A stretch of 64,000 nt of DNA from Taiwanofungus camphoratus (lineage: Eukaryota; Basidiomycota; Agaricomycetes; Polyporales; Taiwanofungaceae). The position numbers and the translations under genes were made by a program. The DNA lies in NCBI GenBank assembly GCA_003999685.1, contig CP021230.1:186001-250000 (forward strand), read 5' to 3'. The notes under the pieces are model-generated. The model saw nothing but the letters and a program-made list of their open reading frames with translations, was not told where the DNA came from and ran no database searches. Every line of letters starts with the position of its first letter. The stretch's first letter is position 1. Of this stretch, positions 35,298 to 47,182 are shown in pieces.

Positions 35298-37758
35298 ATG
35301 CCCCCCTTACAGCCGTTTGGCGGCCCCTGTCGTAAACTGATACTTGCCTTTGATGTGGGCACGACCTTCAGCGGGGTCGCATACTCACTGCTTGATCCTG
35401 GAGAAGTACCCAAGATTCAAGGTGTAACACGGTATATACCATACTTTGTGCTTTGTCCAGTCTTTCCGTTCATTATGTGTACCAGGTTTCCAGGCCAGGA
35501 GAATGCCGCAGGTGATTCAAAAATACCATCCATATTGTATTACAGCTCGGATGGCACCGTCCGCGCTGTCGGTGCTGAGGCAGCACTGCCATCTATGGCA
35601 TTAGAAGCAGAGGACGAAGACCTCATCTTTGTAGAGTGGTGTGTGGTCTCCCTCTTTCTTACACTCTACTGTTTGCGGAATGATTCACGATGTCTCGCCA
35701 GGTTCAAATTGCATCTCCGCCCCGATCATCTGGATTCTGAAGAGGTCAACAAGTCCAATATTCCGCAGCTTCCCGCGGGTAAAACGGTGATTGAGGTCTT
35801 TGGTGACTTTCTGGCGTACCTTTTTTCTTGTGCCCATCGCTATATAACGGAGACTCATGCAAACGGAGATTTACTATGGCATTCGGTTGCCAACCACATC
35901 GAAATTGTTCTGAGCCACCCCAATGGATGGGAAGGCATACAACAAACCAGGATGCGGCGAGCAGCGATCCTAGGTGGCCTTGTCCCAGACACCAGTGCTG
36001 GATACTCGCGCATACATTTCGTCACAGAAGGGGAGGCCAGCTTGCACTTTTGCCTTCGAAATGGACTCGTCTCGGATTCCATAAAGGTAAACTTGATTAT
36101 TATTTGTCCATCTGTGCTTACATTTTTGCCCTCAGGACGGAGAGAGTGTTCTCATTGTCGATGCCGGTGGAGGTACCATTGACTTGAGCACATACACCTT
36201 TGCACAGGTTTCCCCTCTCTCTGTCGAGGAAATCGTATCACCAGACTGTATGTTGTATGCTGCGGAAGCTGCTTATTGGTAATTTACTCACGGATTCTAT
36301 ATAAATTTAGGCATCATGCAAGGTTCAACTAGGGTGAATGCCAGGGCATATACCTTTCTTCATGGTATCATAATTGGTTCTTATCGGGTCGTATAAGTAC
36401 TGAAAAGTAATTTCAGATAGGTTACGCAAATCGGCCTATGGTAATGATGAAGATGTGAAGACGATGCTTGATTACTTCGAGAAGTCCACCAAACCCATTT
36501 TCAAGGATGCCAATGAGCCTTGTTATATCAAATTCGGTTCAATGAGCTGCAATGACCCCGCTGTCAAAATCCGACGAGGCCAATTGATACTATCTGGGTC
36601 AGTTGCACAGATCATCGTCAACCTGCAATTGACCCTTTCGTGAGCAGGGCTGAAGTGGCTTCCTTCTTCGCGCCATCAATCGCTAAGATAGTTGATGCAA
36701 TACAGAAACAGGTCCAAGAAGCATTTACTCCTGTCACTGTAAGTGCACGGAGTCGCATGCTACAGCTCCTCCTTTATTGACTATATGCAGATGACATTCT
36801 TGGTCGGTGGTTTTGCGTCAAGCCCCTGGTTGTTCTCTCAGTTGCAGCTTTCTTTGGAACCCCTTGGTTTATGCATCTCTCGTCCTGATAGACATACGTA
36901 CGCCTCATATGGTTTTTTTTGCGTTCTTGACTGACACGCCAGTGGACATGCGCCCAGAAACAAAGCAGTGGCTGAAGGCGCCATCTCATTTTATCTTGAC
37001 AGTTTTGTGTCTGTTCGTGTAGCAAGAATTACCTACGGTTGTGAGTGCATGGTACTCTACGGTGGGACGAATCCCGAACATTTCGTACGACGTGAGAGCA
37101 TAGTAACTCGGCCTTCCGGTCGCCGCGTACTGCCTGATGCGTTTACTGTTATTCTTCCCAAAGTAAGCTTGACTTCATCCCCCTTTCCGCATATGATCAT
37201 TTCGCCTTGGCTGCAGGGAACCCGTATGCATGACGATGAAGAGGTTGCACACTCCTTCTTCAAAGAGGCCAGTCAAAAGTCTGCTTTGAACAAGATCTCA
37301 TCCGAAATCACTTGTTACAGAGGTACATCAAAGGACCCACACTGGACCGATATCGAAGCGGGTATGTTCAACCTCGATGGATAATAACTTTTAAGTTTTC
37401 ACTGATGCCAAATTCACCGATAGAGATGTTTTCCCACTCTTTTTACAGTCTATGCGGACACTTCGCGCGTGGTCAAAAGAAAACAACATGGCTCGAAGGG
37501 CGTGTACTATTCCTTGGATTATAAGGTCGTGTTGTTGTGTGGCCTCACTGAATTAAAGGCTCACATCAGCTGGATTGAAAATGTGAGCTAAAACTACCTT
37601 TTCCCCTGATGGTATATTGACATATTTTGCGCTATCGACAGGGGGAAGAGAAACGGTAAGAGCTTCTGTATTAGTAGATTATTCTGACACTGACACAAGC
37701 GAGGTATAGTGGACCCGCGACTATTGTCTACGATGATGAACCAGAAGCATTATATTGA
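35298..37758 (+). CDS. Hsp70-like ATPase (HSPA12-type), copy C
   Basis: Paralogue of copy A with the same exon plan. The start MPPLQPFGGPCRKLILAFD lines up with the start of copy A. Landmarks: phosphate-1 loop FDVGTTFSG near 35350, SHPNGWEG near 35915, VTEGEASLHF near 36020, phosphate-2 loop VDAGGGTIDLSTY near 36160, adenosine motif LVGGFASSPWL near 36800, and a C-terminal PATIVYDDEPEALY ending at 37758. All introns I can place have GT-AG ends and no clear break is seen; two small exons near 36900-36965 and 37390-37660 are less certain. About 600 residues. It is likely a soluble ATPase of unknown client. It forms a divergent pair with the coiled-coil gene C. Confidence 0.84.
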
Positions 37759-38296
37759 CAAGGCCGCTCCTTGTCACATCCACTCTTATGTTCTTGGATC
37801 AAAACGGAATGCGCCTGGTTGTTTCCCTTGCGCGGGAGAAATTAATTAGAGATTATAGGAATGTTGTAGTCTCTACGAAAATCAGAGGAACATATTTGAA
37901 ACGGCTTTGCAAACGTGATCGGCTGAGGTTGCTACCAACTCCTGTTGTCGACATGGAACAATAAGAAAAACCTAGCCGAGGAAATTGGAAAGCGGCGTCA
38001 CCATCGCACTTCCGAAGAAATATGCACATAGAAAAAGGGCTTCCTCCTGGTGTACATTCTGAAGTCTGGTCTCTACCATTCATAATGCGGATTTTGCAGG
38101 CATTGCGTACGCAGGAATATGTTTGTCTAGTGGTAATATGTAAGCTCAATAATGATGAAATAGTGATACAGCGTAACTAGACGGGCAATGCCGTCATATG
38201 ATACATTATAATAGATAATAGATCGAGTATCCTGCACAGCGGAGGTATAAACGCGTTGGGAAGTCCATCATAGCCCTCACCCTCTAACCCCTCAGT
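37759..38296. other. intergenic, nothing recognised
   Basis: Sequence between the Hsp70-like gene C and the coiled-coil gene D. The two genes converge here. No feature is supported. Confidence 0.5.
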
Positions 38297-39730
38297 TCAA
38301 GTACCGTGTTCATCACTGTCATCCTCTTCTTCTACTAGTCCCAGCTGGTACACAAGGGTTTCGAGGACAACTTTCGGCTTCACCAAGGTCATAAGTCGAA
38401 AACCATCTTCGTCGTCGCCAGCCTTCTCGCAGCGTCGGAGGCCCAGCTCCGCTGTGCACAGGACATGTATTTGATCGACGTTATCATCTCTGAGTTCTTC
38501 AGTGTTGTACACGTCTTCCATTTGAGCGAAATCAAATACATCGTCTATCCGCACGAGGAAGATCTCGAAGTCGCGCGACGTGATCTCCTCGCCAATGATC
38601 TGCTGAAGACGAAGGGCCTGACGGATGATGGCCTCGAGGTTCTGCAAAGCCGTCTGACGCATCTGTTCGGCGTCCATGTTCGCTCCCGCCACGACGAGGA
38701 TATCAGACAGCCGCTCAGCGAGTTGATTCGTGAAGCCCATCGTCAAGTCGCGTCCATTGTACAGCCGCTGTTTTGAGTACTGACGTGTCAACGCCCGCCA
38801 TCGGCCTGCGACAGCCTGAGTCTCTAGAATGAATTATGCCGTTGGAACATATATAACTACGAGATGAACAAACGCACCTGACTTCAACATCTGCCTATGG
38901 ATCCCCGAGAAGACTGCATTGCTCTGGTGCTGGAAGTCCCATGCTGAAATGATCCCAGCAGCAAAGCCTACCATATCAGCCTGCAGCGCAATATGGACCA
39001 AAATTGGATCATCCTGGTGGTGAATAGACTCCAAAAGCTCCGCCATGATCGGGCCAACCGCCTCTCTCGTACGCTCGTAGGCTGCCACAATATGTTCGCT
39101 TCCTGGACCGACGTCAGAAACGTGGAAGGAATCTGTCAAGCGCCTTGCGAGTCGCGATATCTCGAGGTTCAAATCTCGAATCATTTGTACGACGTCGGTT
39201 TCAGAGTACGCGTCTGCGGTGACAAGGTACTTTTGCGCATCTAGCAGTTCTGCATGTTGTACGTCCAACAATGCCTGTACGGCATCGCGTTCCTCTGCAA
39301 CTGAACGAACCCGCTCCTCAGTAAGCATCTCGGAGGTTCGCAACTCCATCTGGAGACTCTGCACCAAGTCATCTTGTGCCCTCGCTCGCACCTCCGCTTG
39401 CTGCAGAGCATCATCCTTCCGCCAAATCTCCCCTCGCACTAGCTCCTCCATACGCCTCCAGAAGCTCGCCTCCTGGTGAAGATGGTCCACCTCCTGTTGT
39501 GCCCTCTCGCGTTCTTGGCGCAGCTGCGCTTGCAGCGCATCCGCGGTTCGTGTCGCATTGTCCAGCTCGGCTTTCAGATGCGCGTTTCGGCTGAGTATGG
39601 ATCCAGACGCTCCGATGCGCAGTTGGCCTGCGCACACACGTCTGACAACATAGGCACCACATCGCACGGCAGCCAGCGTCAGTGCAACCTCCAACGCAAC
39701 TTTGAGGAACGATGTCAGTGTGATGGACAT
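38297..39730 (-). CDS. coiled-coil protein, partner-type family, copy D
   Basis: Two exons, with the intron at about 38826-38877. About 460 residues from the ATG at 39730. The N-terminus has a predicted membrane segment (FLKVALEVALTLAAVRCGAYVV, described by its ends: residues about 8-29). It is followed by a coiled coil at about 50-150 and a helical domain with HHQDDPILVHIAL near 39020. Exon 2 begins ETQAVAGRWRALTRQ and holds LQNLEAIIRQAL, IGEEI and ELGLRRCE before LVKPKVVLETL; it ends in an acidic tail. These match copy A most closely. Unlike A and C, no Hsp70-like gene lies upstream; the 2.5 kb beyond its start hold no recognisable gene. Confidence 0.78.
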
Positions 39731-42272
39731 GATAGTCGGTGTCAGCTTGTCCTCCTTGCCGCAGAGCCATCATATCGCGTACGGGGCATACACGCCTCTG
39801 CCGTCCACTCGCTGCGAGCCGGTACGAGTCGTGCGACCAGGACACCCGTTTCCGCCGTTGATGTGCACGGTCTGTGTCATGCAGGGCCCGGACGAGCTGC
39901 ATTGATGCAGAGTAGGTTCTCGAGTAAGTGTCGCGCACAGCCAGCCACGAGGAAAGTGGCTTCATGCGGCTCGGTAGACGATGCAGGACAAGCTGATCCC
40001 CTCCCGCGAGTGCAAGCAGGTGGGAACCGCCAACATGCCGCTGGGCCTGCCTATAGGCAAGCCAATCTCAAGCGTTGGCTGTGAGCTTCAAGCTGCAGAT
40101 GACTGGGATGACCACATGAGGCCGCAACGAGTCCGCCACATGTCTCGGACGAGATACCGACCTGAGGGCACAACGTGTATCACCTTTGGGACGAGTCAGA
40201 CTGTGGTCAAATCAACGAGGTATTGCGTACGAAATGAGTACGTGCGAAGCCGAGTTATCCGAGAGCGATAGCTTCCTTCCAGCTTCGTACAGCCAGTGTA
40301 CACGTTTCCCAACATAATCAAGCTTTTAGGTTTAGCATTTGTAAATATAGAGGAATAGACCCGGAGCCTCAGACACAAAGGTATGACACTAACAAAGGTG
40401 AGTCGGTGCACGTTGCTCTTGTACATGTTTTGTAAATTGGCTACTCCCGCAGTCGACTGGGACTCGAATGTCACCTTCGCAGAGACTTGTAGACAGGAAT
40501 ACCACGTGAGCAACAAGCTAAGATCTCAGGTCGGTTGAACCCAAGGGGCGCGCACCGGCAGATGCCGAGACACGGGGTAGGGGGGGAGGGTACCCCCAGG
40601 GGCCCTTAACCGGGATTTCTTACCAGTTAGCTGTAATTTCTCCCAGGTATTAAATGGGCTAAAATGTGGTACAACTATGATATAGACACTCAAAATAAGC
40701 AATACATACTGTAACTAAGCTTCTTTCCTGATTTTGGAGCCCTCCCAAGTCATTGGTGTTAACGACCATACTGAGATGTCGGTATGCTGCCATATATGGT
40801 AAGGTAACTCATAGAGTTACACTTGTCATAACTGTGACATGTATGTGACATTAATCACGTGCAGAATGACACGCACCCACGGGATACATCCCATTATGGA
40901 AGGTGCCTTCCAAATATGGTGCGTGGGAAGCTCCCACGGGGGGAAGGGGGGGGTCTTGGGGGTGCTTAACCGAGATTTCTGACCTCGTGTCGAAAATCTG
41001 ATTTTTGCCTGCCCCTTGGTTGAACCCGAGTCGAAATACCAATGCCGCCCGTATATCAACACAATCGATGTCGAGGCACAAGTAGCACATTTCCCGACTC
41101 GCTATTGTATACGACTTCGCAATTTGGAAGGTGGCACACGGGTGGAAAGGATTTGTGCTGCAATAGTTCAAAATTCCTGGAGATGGGAGGGATATCAATT
41201 AAGAAGAGCGAGCATGACACTGCTATGTGTAGTATAGTATCATACGGCACAGGCACCACAACCCGGCAGGTAGAGCTCAAAAAACAGATGGAAAGGATAC
41301 TGTGTTCAGGGCCCTAAGACGAGATGATTTCAACAGCACCACAAAACTGAACTAACGAGATTTCCTGGTATATATTTCCTGGTGCTTGCGATAGTGCAAG
41401 GGATTACGAGCTATTCGTCAATCCTGCGACCTTGAGCCTGTGAGCCAACCGTCAGCTTTGATTTACAGTAGGACGAGAACACTATCAGTAGTGTCAAGTT
41501 ATGGAGCCCACCCTCGCCCGCAAGCAGGCAAGGTATACTCCTTGAAGAAATTCATAAAGAAACATCATGAAGGACAAAGTAGCACGGTGCATAGAGCTCA
41601 CCTGCTCGCAACATCATGTGGGAGATACAACACGAACAGCGAACCGTTCAAGGCAAGCAAAAAATTGATGGCAACATGTCGCGCCGAATGAGAGTAAGCC
41701 CCATTCTGTTGACGAGCCCCGAAGGGTCCGCAATCGCATAACTGTGTCTATGAGCAACGAATCGCCCAACCGCGCGATAGACACCCGAGCGATAGAATTT
41801 GCTCGTATCTTCGCATCTCAACGCCGTACCGGGATATCCAGCGCACGAACTGGGCGGCAGACTGGTGAAGAACAAGCCAGGAACCCCAGTGTAGGAGGAA
41901 GACTGAGCATCAACATTCTCACCATCCCTGACCTGAGCCCGCCGTGCTTAGAGGCGGTTGCTTTCCGCGAAAGGGGCCAGGGACGTATTCTGCATCTCCG
42001 GGGACTTTCCCCACAGCCAAGAGAGAAGAGCGAGGAGCTCTCTGTACGTGAACTGCGACAGCGATCCTTCAGACGGCGCAACGAAGGTGCAGAAGAAAAG
42101 TTCGAAAAGGAATTTTGACACTTGGATTCGGGCTCCGATCAAACCCCGTCAAGCCGGCTGGTGCCGTCAGTCCTCCGGTTCGCCAAGTTATCTGAGACCA
42201 TTGCATTCAAGTTACTTACTTTACCTTCGTCAGTCTTTCGTTACAACACATCCTCAGCCATAAACAGCAATC
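39731..42272. other. gene-poor stretch with G-rich direct repeats
   Basis: No gene recognised on either strand; several 90-125 codon frames lack protein-like features. A pair of G-rich direct repeats at about 40575 and 40935 is listed separately. Confidence 0.4.
40530..41025. repeat. G-rich direct repeats, possible small element
   Basis: Two blocks of about 50 bp at 40573-40625 and 40935-40985 share CACGGGG, a G run, and CTTAACCG-GATTTCT-ACC in direct orientation. The outer parts both contain GGTTGAACCC with an inverted AAGGGGC/GCCCCTT. This may be a diverged non-coding mobile element, but the ends are not defined. Confidence 0.35.
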
Positions 42273-43329
42273 AATGTCTTCCGGCTCTGCAGGCTCAAAA
42301 CCCTCGTCCGCGGAGACCCCGACTAACCCACCACAAGGCAGGCCCTTCCCCATATACTGGTCATATCTACCATCCATCAAGATAGTCCGGCTGCCAAAGG
42401 GTTCGTTCGCGTTTTCATATCTGTCATATCTGTACTTAAACTCGGAAGCGTAGGCAGATACTCCCCAAAAGTGGATGAGCGGTGCTTCACGTATTGTTCA
42501 CAGAGTATCAGAGGACGCGTGGATAAGCGCGAACCGTGGTGCCGAACGATCTGTCTCCGCCACGTATTTGCTCATGAAGTCTCGCGAGTGCTTTCCGCCA
42601 GCGATGGACAGCAGCAAACAGCGCAAACAAAGCATCCACTCCCGCCAGAAGGGCAGCACACCCCAGGCCTGGTCGAAGTCATTGCCGGACAGCCATCCGA
42701 AGATCACCCAGCAAAGAAGGACGAAGTACGACATTGGGATGAAGGATACTATCTTTGGCTGAGCAAGAGCCGGTGGGCAGCACAAGAGAAATTGGACTTG
42801 ATGTCGTCAGATCTAGAGCGCCAGGCAGAATGGCAGCGGCACAAGGAATACACGACGAAGATGTGGGCAGAAGCCGAACAACAAAGGGCTGCGAAAGGTG
42901 GACATCCGGCGGGGGTCGTCTCAGAACCGTCTCAGGACGGTCAGAAGGACAGTTCACCTCAACGACCTCCCGAGGAGATCGTATTCTTGTCACGACCGTT
43001 TCCAGACCTGACGTCAGTCACTCCTTTCTTAGTCCATGCAGAACACGCGCGATTAACTGCCTGCTTGTAGTGGACAATCTATTCTACTGCCCGTCCCCCC
43101 ACCGTTCCCGCCAATTCAGGCGCAAGTAGCGAATCTATTGGCTCCCACCTACAAGCTGCTAGAGCTTACCCACGAAAGTATATCCTCGGGCTCGCAAATG
43201 AGGTTCGCACAGCGGATATGGGAGAAAGCATGGACCAACGAACCCTTCGTCCTCGCACAAAATGTGTGTTCCAGAATGTGGGAGTCGTGGAAGAAGGGGC
43301 CTCCGGATGATTCGAATACCAGTAAATAG
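42273..43329 (+). CDS. conserved fungal protein of unknown function
   Basis: Three exons. Exon 1 from ATG 42273 reads MSSGSAGSKPSSAETP then PFPIYWSYLPSIKIVRLPKG. An intron of about 60 nt leads to RYSPKVDERCFTYCSQSIRGR and a cysteine-containing block WCRTICLRHVFAHEV, followed by a polar region and an EIVFLSRPFPDL end. The last exon (about 43070-43329) has PPFPPIQAQVANLLAPTYKL and ends KGPPDDSNTSK. The two Cys clusters (CFTYC and WCRTIC) suggest a small metal-binding or disulfide module, but I know no named domain. About 300 residues; it looks intact. The composition and exon joins support a real gene. Confidence 0.7.
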
Positions 43330-43536
43330 GTCTAGATGGATACATATGTGCGTGTACATCAGCATAGGCGATCGCTGTAATCTATAATACAATTCTCATT
43401 CGATTCTTGTATCGTGCAGCCAGCCATTATATAAATAAGAAAATCATACTTCGTATAGATAATTTTTCGTAACCCAACTACCCATAACATGCTTAAATAA
43501 GGGAGCACACCTCGTGAAAAAAAAACATAACTTATG

Positions 43537-45368
43537 TTATGAGACGGGCCTCCGATCTCCATCCTTCCGCGGGGATTTTTCATCGAAATTCAACGGTGGT
43601 AATGGATCCAGTGGCGGTAGATGAGACGGTAGCGAACGTTCACTCATTACGCTACCGGACCTACTTCGAGACGAGGACGGGCCTGGAGGCCTATTCGAAA
43701 ACGAGTGAACGAAGGGAGAAGTGGGGAGGGGGCGCAGCGCTAGACTGTCCTTGCGCTTCACTAACGCAGGTTGCTGTTGCTGTTGCTGCTGCTGAGGCTG
43801 AGGCTGTTGTTTCCAGATGACGTTCGACGGCCCAGGTCGGGGAGAATCCAGGGATGTGCGAGGTCGCGGTGACAAGCAAGTTGCCGGGTACAACGGCGGA
43901 GATCGCGGGATAGAAGCCATAGTCGTGAATGATGGAGTGTGCCCATGCATGGCTTGTCTATGCGAAACGGATGATCCCGCTTCCTGGTACTGTGGAATGC
44001 GAAGGGATTCCGGAGGATGTGGATGTGCGCGACCCTGCATCGTGGCACGGTTCTCGTCAGCAGACGGATGTCGATACCGGATGTCGGTCGTGCTCATACG
44101 CCGAGACGCATCAATAGGCCTCTGCGCTTCAGTCTCCGATCGAGGGCTTATATCCACCGACATAGTGCTGGACCGCGACCGAGATGCCTGATGAAGCGGA
44201 GAAAGCCCCGTAATTGATGGATATTCCTGAGGCACGGACGAGGCATACGGTAACTGCATTGCCGAGTGCTGAAGACTTGATTGGAACGCGGGAGCGAGCG
44301 GCACGGATGTGGACGGTCCTGTGGTCGAGTGAGGCCGAAAAGGGAGAGTCGTAGATGACGAATGACCGCTTGCGACATCGGGACGTCGCCTAGACATGGT
44401 CGCCCGTAAACTCGGCTGCACCTCAGGGGAGGAGGGTGGCGAAGGTAATTGACGCGAGACCAAATGACGGACCGCGCTGTCTTCGGCAACAGACTCCATA
44501 CCCGGCCTGTGTGTCGCTGCCCTGGCACGACCAGTACTCCCGCTCGGATTGGAGAAGACAGGCGAAACAGGAGACAAGGGAAACATGGAACCGCCAGCTC
44601 GATGACCAGCTCCTGCGGTCGATGGAGGTATAGATGAATGAGACAGCCTCGCTGAAGCTGTGCTAGCGTCTGGCTTGGATGGGAGCCCCGGTGGAGTCGG
44701 AGGGCGGTTAGGACATGAGTGCGACACGCCGGCCGCATCCACATTGTCCTGACCCATCTCGTCTGTTCCAGGCGATTGCTCGCCTGGGTCACTATGCGAA
44801 GTGGTCGCGTTATCAGTGCAGAACGAGTATGTGGCAACCTCGTCCATCGAGTCGGCGATCCATGTCTTCGAGCGGAGACCCGACAAAGTAAATGTTGACA
44901 GAGGATCGATGAAGGGTAAGAGGGTATCCGGTCCGGCTGGTATCTTTTGATGCTTTTGATGCCGGGAAGATGATCGCCGAGAACTCAAAAATCTGCTTTC
45001 CACATCATCCCGTGAGCTCAACCTGGACTTTCGTCTCTTCCGACGCCTCGCAAGAGGAACTACGATGAGCACAAACAGAGCGACCAGGGATATTCCCCCC
45101 AAAACACCCATGACGACGCCGAGGCTGGCCGATCCTTCTTGCCCCCCATCATCCGGGGACTGTCCATGCAGTGATTAGCGCCCTGCAGCACTTCTTGACG
45201 TGAAAGCTGACTCACATCTGTCACACAATTTGGGCATTCAGTTGGAATCATTGACCAGGGAGGCGGGTAGCTAGGGTATATCAAGAGTAATAGAGATCCC
45301 AACTGCGCTGAGACAGATAGACGTGATGCTACCTCGAAAACAACATCGCTGCTGCATGTTAGTCGCAT
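43537..45368 (-). CDS. single-pass membrane protein with Ser/Pro-rich cytoplasmic tail
   Basis: The short N-terminal part ends PPWSMIPTECPNCVTD, joined over a GT-AG intron (about 45157-45214) to SPDDGGQEGSASLGV. A transmembrane helix VMGVLGGISLVALFVLIVV (near 45110-45050) is followed by a basic stop-transfer stretch RRRKRRK, then about 490 residues rich in Ser, Pro, Arg and Gln, including a run of glutamines near 43790, ending at 43537. This layout, a small outer Cys-containing part and a long disordered inner tail, is common in mushroom plasma-membrane proteins of unknown role. No signal peptide is visible, so one or more 5' exons beyond 45368 are probably missing from this call. Confidence 0.7.
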
Positions 45369-47182
45369 CTAGGAAGCATGGCCTGCGGGTCACCGCATTC
45401 CTCGTTTCCACTCATTGTAATGCAGGACACTTCGTGGCAGTACCACGACCTATTGTGTGCTGATTCACAGGGAGTGAGTTAGCACTTGGAGACCACGCAT
45501 GCTAGCGCTAAATGCGTGAAGTGGGTTCAGAATTAGTGGAGGGTCCAAGAGCGTAGCCGTGAGAAGATTGCCCATCTATGGCAATGCTCCTTATGGCGCC
45601 TACAGTCGCACGACTTGCAAAGCCATTGGTCGCACGACTTCATCAGAAACCAGAGTAATGAAGGACTCGAAGCATACAGTGATGATCAGTCCTTGAAGAG
45701 TGGACAAGAAGAGAACTGAGCATTCCACTATACGCTCGGCGAATGTAATCACCCGTACCGGCGGACATGTTCAACGTTTGATTCAGGCAGCTTTTCGATA
45801 CGAGGTCACTGGCAAGTGAACCCAACCAACGCCACAGTGCTGCTAGAATTCTCCGAATGGGACATTGAACAGCATGGACCGTATGCTTGTAGTTGCGTGA
45901 CAGTTCAGTGTAGTACCCATTTGAAAAATGATATAACAACGGTAGATCCATGCCTGAATCGACACATAAGCACCGCATACTCGCGAAGTCTTTTTGGAAA
46001 CCCACGCAAGACACTGTCACCTTCCTCAGCGCCCATTCAGAGACCAGCATCAGCTGTTTAACGCACAGGATTTGCCCATCATTTGACCGGCTCAGTAAGA
46101 TGCATGCAGAAGACAAATAAATAGGGCAAGATAGTATGTGTGAGGGGCGGCGCATGCGATGCGTGGTCCCGTGCGTTGCCTCTGAATGTCAGCTCACCTC
46201 ACATGAATAATCAGAAACCCGATGGCTGAGCGTGCCAATCATTGGACCCCCCGGAAAGGTGGTCTGATATCTGTCAAGAAGTAACTTGATGATCATAGCT
46301 GTGCAAAAAGATCTCGTTTCGAGTTGAGCGCTGAGAAACGAGTTTATGGACGTTCAAGGACATAAGGCTCGATATCCTCAGCAAAGCCATGTCGACATCT
46401 AGTTGATCAAGCCGAAGCTCACAGTAAGAGCAACAAGATCAATCAAGTACAAGTACGCAGCAGATACGACAACCCTACGTGACGCGTGCTCGTTAGACGC
46501 GCCGGTCCCGTGATATTGTCACGTCGCGCGCGGACGCTCATCAACGAACTTGTCAAAGTTGGCGCTGCATTCGTCACAACCACTGGGTTCCGATGACTCG
46601 CAACACATCTCTTACGACCTCATGGAGAGGACATGACAGTGATGTTTAATCCATTTCTGTTCCCATAAAAAGTCTCCAAATGTTCTCGTTGACTGATCAG
46701 CCAGCTTCAAGTATTTGGTTTGAGGGGCCAGCGCTGGAGACCTATGATCGTTGAACAACTTTGGAGCTTCCCCGCAGATGCAAATATGTGTAAGCGTCTG
46801 GCCCAATCAACACATCATCCCGAGTTTACATATAATATTTCCCAATGGTACTTAAACTAAACAACAGATGGTTGACCACAGAACATCGGGGAATTTGAGG
46901 CCAAATAGGATTGTCATGAGTGTGAAGGGTGGTACAGGCCAAAAAAGAATGGCCCCCCTTTTACTAACTCATAACCGATTCTTATCGTCATCGGGAACTT
47001 ACCTTAAGTGTTGATATCAAGTGTCCTTTGCTATGATTGATACACATAATAGCGCACAGCTATTCATGCCTCTATTCCAGCAGAATACACTTGACGTGCC
47101 TATTCCACGCCCCAAATAGATATGCCTAAGTTCATATAATCCTCCACGGTACCCAAACTTCCGATAGATATAGGAACCATCA
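45369..47182. other. intergenic, one unassigned 170-codon frame
   Basis: The only sizeable frame is on the minus strand at 45643-46155. It has no recognised domain and an irregular composition, so I do not call it a gene. The upstream exon(s) of the membrane protein may lie near its left edge. Nothing else is supported. Confidence 0.4.

Noticed and set aside
40525-40620. tRNA-like string GGTTGAACCC near a G-rich stretch
   Set aside because: No acceptor, D or anticodon stem can be formed around it.
41744-42118. 124-codon plus-strand frame
   Set aside because: Low-complexity, Arg/Glu-rich, no domain, and overlapping frames on the other strand are equally open.
45643-46155. 170-codon minus-strand frame
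   Set aside because: No recognisable domain, irregular composition, no splice partners; probably chance.
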